From positions 3,844,001 through 3,908,000 of the forward strand of contig NZ_CP021455.1 in assembly GCF_002158865.1 (NCBI RefSeq): 64,000 bases of DNA, in the 5' to 3' direction. Position numbers and translations under genes: made by a program. Below the pieces are notes generated by a model. It searched no databases and was not told where the DNA came from. It was given only the letters and a program-made list of their open reading frames with translations. This DNA is from Comamonas serinivorans (GTDB lineage: Bacteria; Pseudomonadota; Gammaproteobacteria; Burkholderiales; Burkholderiaceae_C). Shown here in pieces: positions 54,830-62,607 of this stretch. Each line of letters starts with the position of its first letter. Position 1 is the stretch's first letter.

Positions 54830-55927
54830 TCAGATGCCGCTGCCTTCGTCCACGAAGACGCGGGCCTGGCGCGGGTTCACCACCACCGCGTCCCCTTCGG
54901 ACAGGCCCAGGGCGCGGTACTCGCTCGAGGTCATCTGCGCCTCGACGATGGCGTTGTCGTCGCTGACGCTCACGTCGCTGCGCGTGATCTCCAGCCGCGC
55001 GACCGGGCCCACCACCAGGGCGCGCGTGAGCGTGCCGCGGATGCCACTGGCACCGGCCTCGGCGCGCGTCACGATCAGGTCGTGCGGACGCACGTAGGCC
55101 AGGGCGCGCGCGTCGTCGTCGTAGGTGCCGGTGGCCGGCAGGCTCACGCTGTCGGTGGCCGAGCCGATCTGCACCTGGCCCTGGTGCGCGCGGCCGTGGA
55201 ACAGGTTCACGTCGCCGAGGAAGCCGTAGACGAACGGGCTGGCGGGGTGATCCCACACCTCTTGCGGCGTGCCGGCCTGCTCGATCTGGCCCTTGTTCAT
55301 GACCACCACGCGGTCGGCCACTTCCAGCGCCTCTTCCTGGTCATGGGTCACGAAGATGGTGGTGACGTGCAGCTCGTCGTGCAGGCGGCGCAGCCAGCGG
55401 CGCAGTTCCTTGCGCACCTTGGCATCGAGGGCGCCAAAGGGCTCGTCGAGCAGCAGCACCTTGGGCTCGACCGCGAGGGCACGCGCCAGGGCGATGCGCT
55501 GGCGCTGGCCGCCCGACAGCTGCGAGGGGTAGCGGTCGGCCAGCCAGTCCAGCTGCACCAAGCCCAGCAGTTCGTGCACCTTGGCGCGGATCTTGTCCTC
55601 GCTGGGGCGCTCCTTGCGGGGCTTCACGCGCAGGCCGAAAGCGACGTTCTCGAACACGGTCATGTGGCGGAACAGCGCGTAATGCTGGAACACGAAGCCG
55701 ACCTGGCGGTCACGCACGTGCACGTCCGTGGTGTCGCTGCCCGAGAACAGGATGCTGCCCTGGTCGGCCGATTCCAGCCCCGCGATGATGCGCAGCAGCG
55801 TGGTCTTGCCGCAGCCCGAGGGGCCCAGCAGGGCGATGAGCTCACCCGAGCCGATGTCGAGCGAGACGTTGTTCAGCGCCTTGAAGTCACCAAATTCTTT
55901 GATGACGTTGCGAATTTCGATGCTCAT
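54830..55927 (-). CDS. cysA: Sulfate/thiosulfate ABC transporter ATP-binding protein
   Basis: ATPase of the sulfate importer. 365 residues. Walker A LLGPSGCGKTTLLRIIAG, Q-loop FQHYALFRHM, signature LSGGQRQRIALARAL, Walker B VLLLDEPFGALD, H-loop FVTHDQEEA; the C-terminal 120 residues are the TOBE-type regulatory domain. Starts MSIEIRNVIKEFG. Palindromic copy 21 touches the start codon and no Shine-Dalgarno is visible. Separated from cysW by a 174-bp spacer, unlike the tight cysT-cysW junction. Confidence 0.95.
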   Translation of the reverse strand: MSIEIRNVIKEFGDFKALNNVSLDIGSGELIALLGPSGCGKTTLLRIIAGLESADQGSILFSGSDTTDVHVRDRQVGFVFQHYALFRHMTVFENVAFGLRVKPRKERPSEDKIRAKVHELLGLVQLDWLADRYPSQLSGGQRQRIALARALAVEPKVLLLDEPFGALDAKVRKELRRWLRRLHDELHVTTIFVTHDQEEALEVADRVVVMNKGQIEQAGTPQEVWDHPASPFVYGFLGDVNLFHGRAHQGQVQIGSATDSVSLPATGTYDDDARALAYVRPHDLIVTRAEAGASGIRGTLTRALVVGPVARLEITRSDVSVSDDNAIVEAQMTSSEYRALGLSEGDAVVVNPRQARVFVDEGSGI

Positions 55928-55980
55928 GGGGGGTATCCGTTTGTTTCCGATGATGAAGGTTGACTCATCAGCGGATACTG
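55928..55980. repeat. Dispersed palindromic element, copy 21
   Basis: GGGGTATCCG and CGGATACTG ends; inner GATGA/TCATC. Occupies the cysA leader up to the base before the ATG. Confidence 0.85.
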
Positions 55981-56036
55981 TTGATTTCTATAGCCTTCCG
56001 GGCGCCCCAGGTCGGGCGTGTGTGGCGCGGACCCGG

Positions 56037-56100
56037 GCTCGCCAAACGGCATGCCGAAGGGCTTGCCGGAGGGCCGCCGAAAGGCTCGCCAGGCGGCTGG
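56037..56100. repeat. 12-bp tandem repeat in the cysW-cysA spacer
   Basis: About five units of the type ATGCCGAAGGGC / TTGCCGGAGGGC / CGCCGAAAGGCT, ending at the cysW stop region. Looks like slippage sequence; no coding role seen. Confidence 0.6.
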
Positions 56101-56101
56101 C

Positions 56102-57031
56102 TCATTCGTCATCCTTGCGCGGCGGCTCGGGCGGCAGGTTGGCGGCCGCCTTTTTGTCGCTTTCGCTGCGCCACTCGACGAAGGACTTGAGCACCAGCGT
56201 CACCAGGGCCAGCAGCGCCAGCAGCGAGGCCACGGCAAAGGCGGCCACGGACTGGTACTCGTTGTAGAGGATCTCGACGTGCAGCGGCATGGTGTTGGTT
56301 TGCCCGCGGATGTGGCCCGACACCACCGACACCGCACCGAATTCGCCCATGGCCCGCGCGTTGCACAGGATGACGCCGTAGATCAGGCCCCACTTGATGT
56401 TGGGCAGGGTGACGCGCCAGAAGGTCTGGAAGCCGGTGGCACCGAGCACGATGGCGGCCTGTTCCTCGTCGGTGCCCTGCGCCTGCATCAGCGGGATCAA
56501 CTCGCGCGCGATGAACGGGAAGGTGACGAAGATGGTGGCCAGCACGATGCCCGGCACGGCGAACACGATCTTGATGTTGTGCGCGTCGAGCCAGGGGCCC
56601 AGCCAGCCGTGGGCGCCAAAGACCAGCACGTACATCAGGCCCGCGACCACCGGCGAGATGGAGAACGGCAGGTCGACCAGGGTGATGAGGAACGCCTTGC
56701 CGCGGAACTCGTACTTGGCGATGGCCCAGGCGGCGCAGATGCCGAAGACCAGGTTCAGGGGCACGCAGATGATCGCCGTGATCAGCGTCAGCTTGATGGC
56801 CGACAGCGCATCGGGCTCCCGCAGGGCCTCGAGGTAGGCATCCAGGCCCTTGCTCAGGGCCTCGGTGAACACGGCCGTCAGGGGCAGCACGAGGAACAGG
56901 GCCATGAAGGCCATGGCCACGCCGATCAAGACACGGCGCACCCAGGGGGCTTCTGTGGTGCCGGCGCGTTGGCGCTTGACTTGCAGCGCTTGCGCCGCAG
57001 CCTTGCTGGAGAGGGAGGCGGCTTGACTCAT
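56102..57031 (-). CDS. cysW: Sulfate ABC transporter permease CysW
   Basis: Inner-membrane permease, 309 residues with six helices (first about 28-50, VLIGVAMAFMALFLVLPL). The EAA loop is EEQAAIVLGATGFQTFWRVTLP, which docks onto CysA. RAMGEFGAVSVVSGHI is a CysW block. The ATG overlaps the cysT stop (ATGA), so the two permeases are coupled. The C-terminal ESDKKAAANLPPEPPRKDDE tail is hydrophilic. Confidence 0.94.
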   Translation of the reverse strand: MSQAASLSSKAAAQALQVKRQRAGTTEAPWVRRVLIGVAMAFMALFLVLPLTAVFTEALSKGLDAYLEALREPDALSAIKLTLITAIICVPLNLVFGICAAWAIAKYEFRGKAFLITLVDLPFSISPVVAGLMYVLVFGAHGWLGPWLDAHNIKIVFAVPGIVLATIFVTFPFIARELIPLMQAQGTDEEQAAIVLGATGFQTFWRVTLPNIKWGLIYGVILCNARAMGEFGAVSVVSGHIRGQTNTMPLHVEILYNEYQSVAAFAVASLLALLALVTLVLKSFVEWRSESDKKAAANLPPEPPRKDDE

Positions 57032-57906
57032 GCGGGCGCTCCATAGCGGCGGCGTTGCCAGGCCTGCAGCCAGTTGATGACGAACAGCATGACGAAGCTG
57101 ATCAGCAGCATGACCACGGCCACGGCGGTGGCGCCGGGCACGTCGTATTGCTCCAGCTTGCTGATGATGATGAGGGGCGTGATTTCGGACACCATGGGCA
57201 TGTTGCCGGCGATGAAGATGACCGAGCCGTATTCGCCGATGGCACGGGCAAAGGCCAGGGCAAAGCCGGTCAGCAGGGCGGGCATGATGGCCGGGAAGAT
57301 CACCTTGGTGAAGGTCTGCCAGCGTGTGGCACCCAGGCAGGTGGCGGCTTCCTCAAGCTCTTTCTCCGAGTCCTCCAGCACAGGCTGGACGGTGCGCACC
57401 ACGAAGGGCAAGCCGATGAAGATCAAGGCGATGACCACACCCGCCGGGGTGAAGGCCAATTTGATGCCCATGGGCTCGAGGTATTGGCCCAGCCAGCCGT
57501 TGCCCGCCAGCAGCGCCGTCAGCGAGATGCCGGCCACAGCCGTGGGCAGCGCAAACGGCAGGTCCACCAGGGCATCGACGATGCGCTTGCCCGGGAATTG
57601 GTAGCGCACCAGCACCCAGGCCACGAGCAGGCCGAACACGGCGTTCACGCAGGCGGCGATGAAGGAGGCGCCAAAGGTCAGCCGGTACGAGGCCAGCACG
57701 CGCGGGCTGCTCACGGCCTCCCAGAACTGGGGCCAGGTCAGCGTGAAGCTGCGCAGGAACAGGGCCGCCAGCGGGATGAGCACGATGATGCTCAGGTAGA
57801 ACAGGGTGTAGCCCAGCGTGAGGTTGAAGCCGGGCAACACCCGCTTCGGGCCACGCCGACGGCCAGGCGCGCTGCCCGAGGCAGGCGCCGCATTCACAGC
57901 AGTCAT
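57028..57906 (-). CDS. cysT: Sulfate ABC transporter permease CysT (CysU)
   Basis: Partner permease of CysW, 292 residues, six helices. EAA loop EKELEEAATCLGATRWQTF; FARAIGEYGSVIFIAGNMP and LPFALPTAVAGISLTALL are CysT blocks. N-terminus GSAPGRRRGPKRVLPGFNLTLGYTLFY is a basic cytosolic start before helix 1. Follows sbp by 9 bp, so sbp-cysT-cysW(-cysA) is one leftward operon. Confidence 0.94.
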   Translation of the reverse strand: MTAVNAAPASGSAPGRRRGPKRVLPGFNLTLGYTLFYLSIIVLIPLAALFLRSFTLTWPQFWEAVSSPRVLASYRLTFGASFIAACVNAVFGLLVAWVLVRYQFPGKRIVDALVDLPFALPTAVAGISLTALLAGNGWLGQYLEPMGIKLAFTPAGVVIALIFIGLPFVVRTVQPVLEDSEKELEEAATCLGATRWQTFTKVIFPAIMPALLTGFALAFARAIGEYGSVIFIAGNMPMVSEITPLIIISKLEQYDVPGATAVAVVMLLISFVMLFVINWLQAWQRRRYGAPA

Positions 57907-57915
57907 TGCAGGTGC

Positions 57916-58914
57916 TTACTTGGCGTAGATCTTGTCGAACTGTCCACCATCATTGAAGTGGACCTTCTGCGCTTCACCCAGCGAGCCGAAGTACTTGCCC
58001 ACGGTGAACAGCTTCACGGGCTTGAACAGGTCAGCATGCTTGGCCAGCACCTTTTCCGAGCGCGGACGCAGCGCATGCTTGGCGGCGATCTCTTGCGCCT
58101 CGTCCGAGTACAGCCAGGCCAGGTAGTCGGTGGCCAGCTTGCGGTCACCCTTCTTGTTCACGGTGCGTTCCACCACGGCCACCGGGTTTTCGGCCAGGAT
58201 GCTGACCGACGGGTAGACCGCGTCCACCTTGCCCTTGCCGAATTCACGCTCGACCGACAGTACTTCGGATTCGAAGGTGATCAGCACATCGCCCATGTTG
58301 CGCTGCAGGAAGATGCTGGTGGCATCGCGGCCACCCTTGCCCAGCACAGGCACGTTCTTGAACAGCTTGGTGACGAAATCGGCGGCTTCGGCATCCGAGC
58401 CACCCTTTTCCTTCACCGAACCCCAGGCCGCCAGGTACGCGTAACGGCCATTGCCACCCGTCTTGGGGTTGACGACGATGACCTTGACGTCCGGACGGAT
58501 CAGGTCGTTCCAGTCCTTGATGTTCTTGGGGTTGCCATTGCGCACCAGGAACAGCATGGTCGAGGTGGTGGGCGAAGCGTCGTTGGGGAACTTCTTCGCC
58601 CAGTCCTTGGCCACCACGCCGTTGCTGGCGAGGAACTCGATGTCTGTGGTGGTGTTGAAGGTCACCACGTCCGCGGCCAGGCCATCGTTCACGGCACGCG
58701 CCTGGGCGCTGGAGCCGCCATGAGCCTGGTCGACTTTCACGTCCTTGCCGGTGGTCTTCTTGTAATGCGCGACGAAGGCGGCGTTGTAGTCCTTGTAGAA
58801 CTCGCGGGCCACGTCATACGACGCGTTGAGCAAGGACGACGGCTGCGCATTCGCCAGTCCCGCCAGGCCCAAGACCAGTCCACCCAAAGCCCATTTGATT
58901 GCAGATGTATTCAT
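57916..58914 (-). CDS. sbp: Sulfate-binding periplasmic protein
   Basis: 332 residues. Signal peptide to about residue 23 (LGGLVLGLAGLANA), then the sulfate-binding family blocks: LLNASYDVAREFYKDYNAAF, VDQAHGGSSAQARAVNDGL, VVTFNTTTDIEFLA, NPKTGGNGRYAYLAAWG and FTVGKYFGSLGEAQKVHFND. It binds sulfate or thiosulfate and delivers it to CysTWA; the family is clear though sbp and cysP cannot be told apart with certainty by eye. First gene of the operon. Confidence 0.92.
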   Translation of the reverse strand: MNTSAIKWALGGLVLGLAGLANAQPSSLLNASYDVAREFYKDYNAAFVAHYKKTTGKDVKVDQAHGGSSAQARAVNDGLAADVVTFNTTTDIEFLASNGVVAKDWAKKFPNDASPTTSTMLFLVRNGNPKNIKDWNDLIRPDVKVIVVNPKTGGNGRYAYLAAWGSVKEKGGSDAEAADFVTKLFKNVPVLGKGGRDATSIFLQRNMGDVLITFESEVLSVEREFGKGKVDAVYPSVSILAENPVAVVERTVNKKGDRKLATDYLAWLYSDEAQEIAAKHALRPRSEKVLAKHADLFKPVKLFTVGKYFGSLGEAQKVHFNDGGQFDKIYAK

Positions 58915-59259
58915 AACTCACTCAATGTAACTGCGATGTATCGACGCACAGCCAAGCCGACCGGACGACCGTCACGAAAGCCTGGAGTGTGCAGCCGTCC
59001 TTGATGATCACAAACCACTGTTTTTTTCTTTTCTTATATTGATGGGGAATAAAGATGCCTTCAACACCCCCTCATTGTCCCCAGATTAATTCCTAAGTAC
59101 TATTTGTGTGGTTTCCGCCACAGCACCAAACGCGTGCTGGGGGCAGTTGACGACTATTTGGCGATCCGCAGAAATCCGCCTGATTTTCAAACTGCAGAGG
59201 CCTATACTGTTACGATTGCTTGCCAATTTCTTGAACAGTCGCTGCCCCCATACGGACCG
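58915..59259. promoter_or_regulatory. Divergent control region of the sulfate operon and the GTPase/Roadblock module
   Basis: 345 bp, clearly AT-rich between 59010 and 59110. TTATATTGATGGGGAATAA resembles the spaced TTAT/ATAA halves of CysB sites (inference). For the rightward genes a TATACT -10-like hexamer lies at 59202-59207. No palindromic element. Confidence 0.4.
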
Positions 59260-59970
59260 ATGAGCCCCCCTACCCCCATGTCTGTATACCGACTCGGCAC
59301 CTACCAATTGCCCGCCGCCGAGGTCATTTTGGTGCGCACGCTGCTGAGACTGTTCGCCCACGATGCCAGCTTCCAATGGCGCTTCGTCGAAGAAGCGCCC
59401 TATGACGCGCTGATCGTGGACGGCGCCAACTCCGATCAAGCGGTCAAAGCCGCCGCCCAGCAAGCGCGCGCTGTGCTGGCTTTGACACGCACCTTGGACG
59501 CCGACGGCCCCAACCGCCTCTCGCGGCCACTGCGCGCCGATCGCCTGAAGCTGTGGCTGGAGTCGGTGGAGGACCACCCGGTAGAGGTCAAGGCCTCCGC
59601 CCCCAGTCCCCTGGAAGCCGAAGTCGCCGCGCCCAGTCCATCGGAGCCTGAAACCGCGTTCAAGCTGCGCCGCTGGCCGCCGGTGGGCCTGCTGCACCGG
59701 GATCCAATCCGCATCCGCATGGCCACCCTGATGTCCAGGCGTTACCTGAAAGTGAGCGAGCTGGCCAGCATCACGGGATTGAGCCCGCAGGAGGTCCAGC
59801 CCTTTTTGCACAACCTGCAACTGGTGGGCCTGGTCGAGCTCAAGCGCGAGCGGGAACCCAGTCCCACGCCCCAGGCCCAGCAGATCGCCGCACCTGAAAC
59901 ACCAAGCGCCGGCAAAGGCTTCTTTGGCAAGGGACTGATTGGCAGCATACGCAAACGCCTCGGTCTGTAA
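59260..59970 (+). CDS. Predicted winged-helix protein at the head of a GTPase/Roadblock operon (CvnC-like)
   Basis: 236 residues, cytosolic, not a family I can name with certainty. The N-terminal 110 residues (YRLGTYQLPAAEVILVRTLLRLF, YDALIVDGANSDQAV) look like a receiver-like or alpha/beta fold; a Pro/Ala/Glu-rich linker follows (about 125-165); the C-terminal part RRYLKVSELASITGLSPQEV plus HNLQLVGLVELKRE is a winged-helix motif like the one ending DUF742 (CvnC) proteins of actinobacterial conservons. The tail GKGFFGKGLIGSIRKRLGL is basic and amphipathic, perhaps membrane-binding. Start uncertain: ATG 59260 or 59278. The GTPase gene follows after 19 bp. Confidence 0.65.
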   Translation: MSPPTPMSVYRLGTYQLPAAEVILVRTLLRLFAHDASFQWRFVEEAPYDALIVDGANSDQAVKAAAQQARAVLALTRTLDADGPNRLSRPLRADRLKLWLESVEDHPVEVKASAPSPLEAEVAAPSPSEPETAFKLRRWPPVGLLHRDPIRIRMATLMSRRYLKVSELASITGLSPQEVQPFLHNLQLVGLVELKREREPSPTPQAQQIAAPETPSAGKGFFGKGLIGSIRKRLGL

Positions 59971-59989
59971 CCGCCTGAACTTCGCAGTC

Positions 59990-60532
59990 ATGAACGAATA
60001 CAAGATCCTGTTCACCGGCACCATGGGCGCTGGCAAGACCACCGCCATCGGGGCGGTGAGCGACACCGCGCCCATCGTCACGGATGTCCACAACTCGGAC
60101 AGCTCCGTCCAGAAAGAGCGCACCACCGTCGGCCTCGATTTCGGTGAATTTTCCTTGGACAACGGAGACCGCGTCCGGCTGTTCGGCACACCGGGCCAGA
60201 ACCGCTTTGACTTCCTGTGGAAGATCCTGGCCAAGAACGCGCTGGGCCTGATCATCCTGATCGACAACTCGCGCCCCGACCCGCTGGCCGACCTCGGCAT
60301 GTACCTCGACGGGTTTGCGGACCAACTCGACACCTTGCCCTGCGCCGTCGGCGTGGGCCGCCTGGAAACCCACCCCACCCCGACGCTGGACGACTACATC
60401 GATGAGCTGAGCAAGCGCAACCGCATTTTTCCCGTGCTGGATGTGGATGTGCGCCGCAAGGACGACGTGGTGCTGTTGATCGACACCTTGCTCGCCCAGA
60501 TCGAAGCCAACCTGCACGGAGAACAACCATGA
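59990..60532 (+). CDS. Small Ras-like GTPase, CvnD/MglA type, with degenerate G4 motif
   Basis: 180 residues. G1 P-loop FTGTMGAGKTTAIGAVSD, G2 region ERTTVGLDFGEF, G3 LFGTPGQNRFDFLW, which is the TPGQ form used by MglA and CvnD instead of DxxG, then ALGLIILIDNSRPDPLADL. Where N/TKxD should give guanine specificity the sequence reads VGVGRLETH, lacking both Asn and Asp. So nucleotide preference is uncertain, though the P-loop and switch regions are complete. Its stop overlaps the next start (ATGA), coupling it to the Roadblock genes. Regulator of an unknown process, likely through its Roadblock partners. Confidence 0.85.
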   Translation: MNEYKILFTGTMGAGKTTAIGAVSDTAPIVTDVHNSDSSVQKERTTVGLDFGEFSLDNGDRVRLFGTPGQNRFDFLWKILAKNALGLIILIDNSRPDPLADLGMYLDGFADQLDTLPCAVGVGRLETHPTPTLDDYIDELSKRNRIFPVLDVDVRRKDDVVLLIDTLLAQIEANLHGEQP

Positions 60533-60924
60533 CCGCAGACATCCGACTTTCGGGCCTGGCGCGCGCCCTGGCGCAGCGCGAGGCCGAGCAATTCATCCAC
60601 GACGTGGACGGTGTCACCGCCGTGGTCGTGGCCACCATCGATGGCTTCGACGTGGTCTCGGTGATGCGCAACGAGGTCGAAGCCGCGCGCATCGCCGCCA
60701 TGGCCAGCTCGATCTCGGCCATCAGCGCCGTGGTGTCGCAAGAAGCCGGTCTGGGCCGAAGCAAAAGCGTGACCATCGACACCGACTCGGGCTTTGCCAT
60801 GGTCTACAGCGTGGCGCGCGACGATGCCGAGCTGATCATCAACATCATCGCCAACGGCAACGCCATGCTGGGCCAGGTGGCCTACCGGGCGGCCGAATTT
60901 GCCCGCAACCTCCGGGACGCATGA
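60529..60924 (+). CDS. Roadblock/LC7-domain protein 1
   Basis: 131 residues. Roadblock fold over most of the length: DVDGVTAVVVATIDGFDVVS, NEVEAARIAAMASSISAIS, SKSVTIDTDSGFAMVYSVA. This is the layout of MglB and CvnB, which bind and regulate the partner GTPase. ATGA overlaps at both ends join it to the GTPase and to the second Roadblock gene. By position it is the best candidate for the GTPase-activating partner. Confidence 0.85.
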   Translation: MTADIRLSGLARALAQREAEQFIHDVDGVTAVVVATIDGFDVVSVMRNEVEAARIAAMASSISAISAVVSQEAGLGRSKSVTIDTDSGFAMVYSVARDDAELIINIIANGNAMLGQVAYRAAEFARNLRDA

Positions 60925-61286
60925 ACTCGCTGCTGGTCTCCCACCTGACCGAGATGGCGGAACTACCGGGCGTCATGGGGTGTGCGCTGGTCGAGGTGGA
61001 AACGGGCATGGTCTGGCACTCGGCCGGCCAGATCCCCGAACTGACCGCCCTGGCCGAAGCCGCCAGCGACTACTGGCGCCTGTACCGCCGCCTGCACACG
61101 AATTTCGAGCAGGTGGGCAAGCTGCGGGCCTGCGTGATGATGCACGACGCCGGCCGCATCACCCTGCTGCCCTGCGGCAGCGGCGTGCTGCTGGTCACCG
61201 TCAGCCTGCAGGAAGCCCAGGTGGACTGGAAAGCGTGGCAATCCCGCACCCGCCAGCTGGCGTCGGTGGTGGACCGTGCACTGTAA
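60921..61286 (+). CDS. Roadblock-like protein 2
   Basis: 121 residues. The pattern HLTEMAELPGVMGCALVEVETGMVWHS followed by two helices and VMMHDAGRITLLPCGSGVLLVTVS is Roadblock-like but more divergent than its neighbours. Overlaps the previous gene by ATGA. A 61-bp gap with AGGAG separates it from the third Roadblock gene. Confidence 0.7.
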   Translation: MNSLLVSHLTEMAELPGVMGCALVEVETGMVWHSAGQIPELTALAEAASDYWRLYRRLHTNFEQVGKLRACVMMHDAGRITLLPCGSGVLLVTVSLQEAQVDWKAWQSRTRQLASVVDRAL

Positions 61287-61347
61287 GTTTCATGGCGCTT
61301 TTGCGTGACGCCTTCACCCTCACGCAGCCCTTCACAGGAGACCCTTC

Positions 61348-61707
61348 ATGGCAACCATCAAGCAAACTCTCGACGATCTCATGGCCATCGATGGCGCCAT
61401 GTGTGCAGCCGTCGTTGACTCCACCAGCGGCATGATGCTGGGTGCCATCGGCACTGGCGTGGACCTCGAGGTCGCCGCAGCGGGCAACACCGAAGTCGTG
61501 CGCGCCAAGAACAAGACCATGCGCGCGCTGGGCCTCAATGACGTGATCGAAGACATCCTGATCACGCTGGGCAAGCAGTACCACATCATCCGCCCCTCGT
61601 CGCGCAAGGACGGCGTGTTCATCTACTTCGTGCTCGACAAGGCCCGCGCCAACCTGGCCATGGCCCGCCGCAAGGTGCTGGACGTGGACAAGGAAATGAT
61701 GTTCTGA
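61348..61707 (+). CDS. Roadblock/LC7-like protein 3
   Basis: 119 residues: DDLMAIDGAMCAAVVDSTSGMMLG, NTEVVRAKNKTMRALGLND, YHIIRPSSRKDGVFIYFVLD are the three structural segments of a Roadblock domain. Ends with a basic-acidic tail (RRKVLDVDKEMMF). Preceded by CAGGAG. Last gene of the module; an intrinsic terminator follows 26 bp after its stop. Confidence 0.78.
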   Translation: MATIKQTLDDLMAIDGAMCAAVVDSTSGMMLGAIGTGVDLEVAAAGNTEVVRAKNKTMRALGLNDVIEDILITLGKQYHIIRPSSRKDGVFIYFVLDKARANLAMARRKVLDVDKEMMF

Positions 61708-61732
61708 GCACCGCCTGGTCGCTCACACAACC

Positions 61733-61762
61733 AACCGCATGGCGCTCGTCATGCGGTTTTTT
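61733..61762 (+). terminator. Intrinsic terminator of the GTPase/Roadblock operon
   Basis: AACCGCATG, 8-nt loop, CATGCGGTT followed by TTTT: 9-bp stem with T tract. Confidence 0.9.
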
Positions 61763-61807
61763 CTTGGCTGAATCGACCAGGCTGAATGCGGTCATGCCAC
61801 AAGAAAC

Positions 61808-61856
61808 GGGGTATGACCCAAATGCCGATATGTCATCAACGGCATTCAGGGCTTAC
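61808..61856. repeat. Dispersed palindromic element, copy 22
   Basis: ACGGGGTATGACCC left end and inner AATGCCG/CGGCATT perfect 7-bp arms; right outer arm decayed (AGGGCTTACTTC). Located in the 356-bp gap before tRNA-Arg; nothing else recognised there beyond the terminator. Confidence 0.7.
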
Positions 61857-62063
61857 TTCATGCATTCTCCAGCCTTGGCAGACCTGGCACTTGAGCCACA
61901 GTTGCGCGTCACAAGCTGACAGCACTGGCATGCGAGTGTCAGGCTTGCTCGGTGCATAGGGACCGGTGCGCATGCGGTGTGAATTTCAAGACACCACCAC
62001 ACCCCACATGCCAAAGAAAAACCGCCACGCACCTGAGTGTTGGGTGTGGGGCGGTGTCTGGGA

Positions 62064-62140
62064 TGGCCTGTCCGGAGGGACTCGAACCCCCGACCTGCTG
62101 CTTAGAAGGCAGCTGCTCTATCCAGTTGAGCTACGGACAG
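62064..62140 (-). tRNA. tRNA-Arg (UCU)
   Basis: Complete cloverleaf with CCA: acceptor CTGTCCG/CGGACAG, D-arm GCTC/GAGC, anticodon stem GCTGC/GCAGC with loop CTTCTAA giving anticodon TCT, T-arm GGGGG/CCCTC around TTCGAGT. Confidence 0.96.
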
Positions 62141-62224
62141 CAGCCGGCATTATCGCCGAGCGCCCGATCCGATCCCGGTTGGGCGACGGTCTCGGCGCAG
62201 ACCACCGCTGGCCCCTGCCAATCG

Positions 62225-62515
62225 TCACGCACCCGCTGCCGCACGCACCAGTTGGGCCTGGTGCTCTCGCGGCAACAGGGTCTGCACCTCGAAGCTCGCG
62301 GGCACATACTCCGCCCACTGGTTCAACAAGGCATGCAGGTCTTCAGGCGACTCGACATCCATCACCGCCACCAGCCCTCGGCCCAGGCGGGCATAGACAT
62401 GCCGTGCCGTGCCTTGTTCGATCAGGCCATCGAACCAGTTCCAGAACTGCAGCTGACGCGCACGCACGGTGGAGGGCGCCTCAGGGCGCGGGCTGCTGGT
62501 GACGAGGTAAAGCAT
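62225..62515 (-). CDS. Small dimeric alpha/beta-barrel protein (muconolactone isomerase-like)
   Basis: 96 residues. MLYLVTSSPRPEAPSTVRARQL, then HVYARLGRGLVAVMDVESPEDLHALLNQW and FEVQTLLPREHQAQLV (given in part) follow the strand-helix order of muconolactone isomerase and related barrels: first strand, long helix, G-R-G turn, VMDVES strand, second helix. No catechol-pathway genes are nearby, so an isomerase role is unlikely to be literal; a generic small-barrel enzyme or binding protein is as plausible. Confidence 0.65.
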   Translation of the reverse strand: MLYLVTSSPRPEAPSTVRARQLQFWNWFDGLIEQGTARHVYARLGRGLVAVMDVESPEDLHALLNQWAEYVPASFEVQTLLPREHQAQLVRAAAGA

Positions 62516-62607
62516 GGATGGCACCTGATCGGCTGAACAAACCGCCAGCCTAGCGCCGCTGGGGCCGGCACGGGGTCCCCGATTCGACCGGCCACGCCGG
62601 TCGCGCG

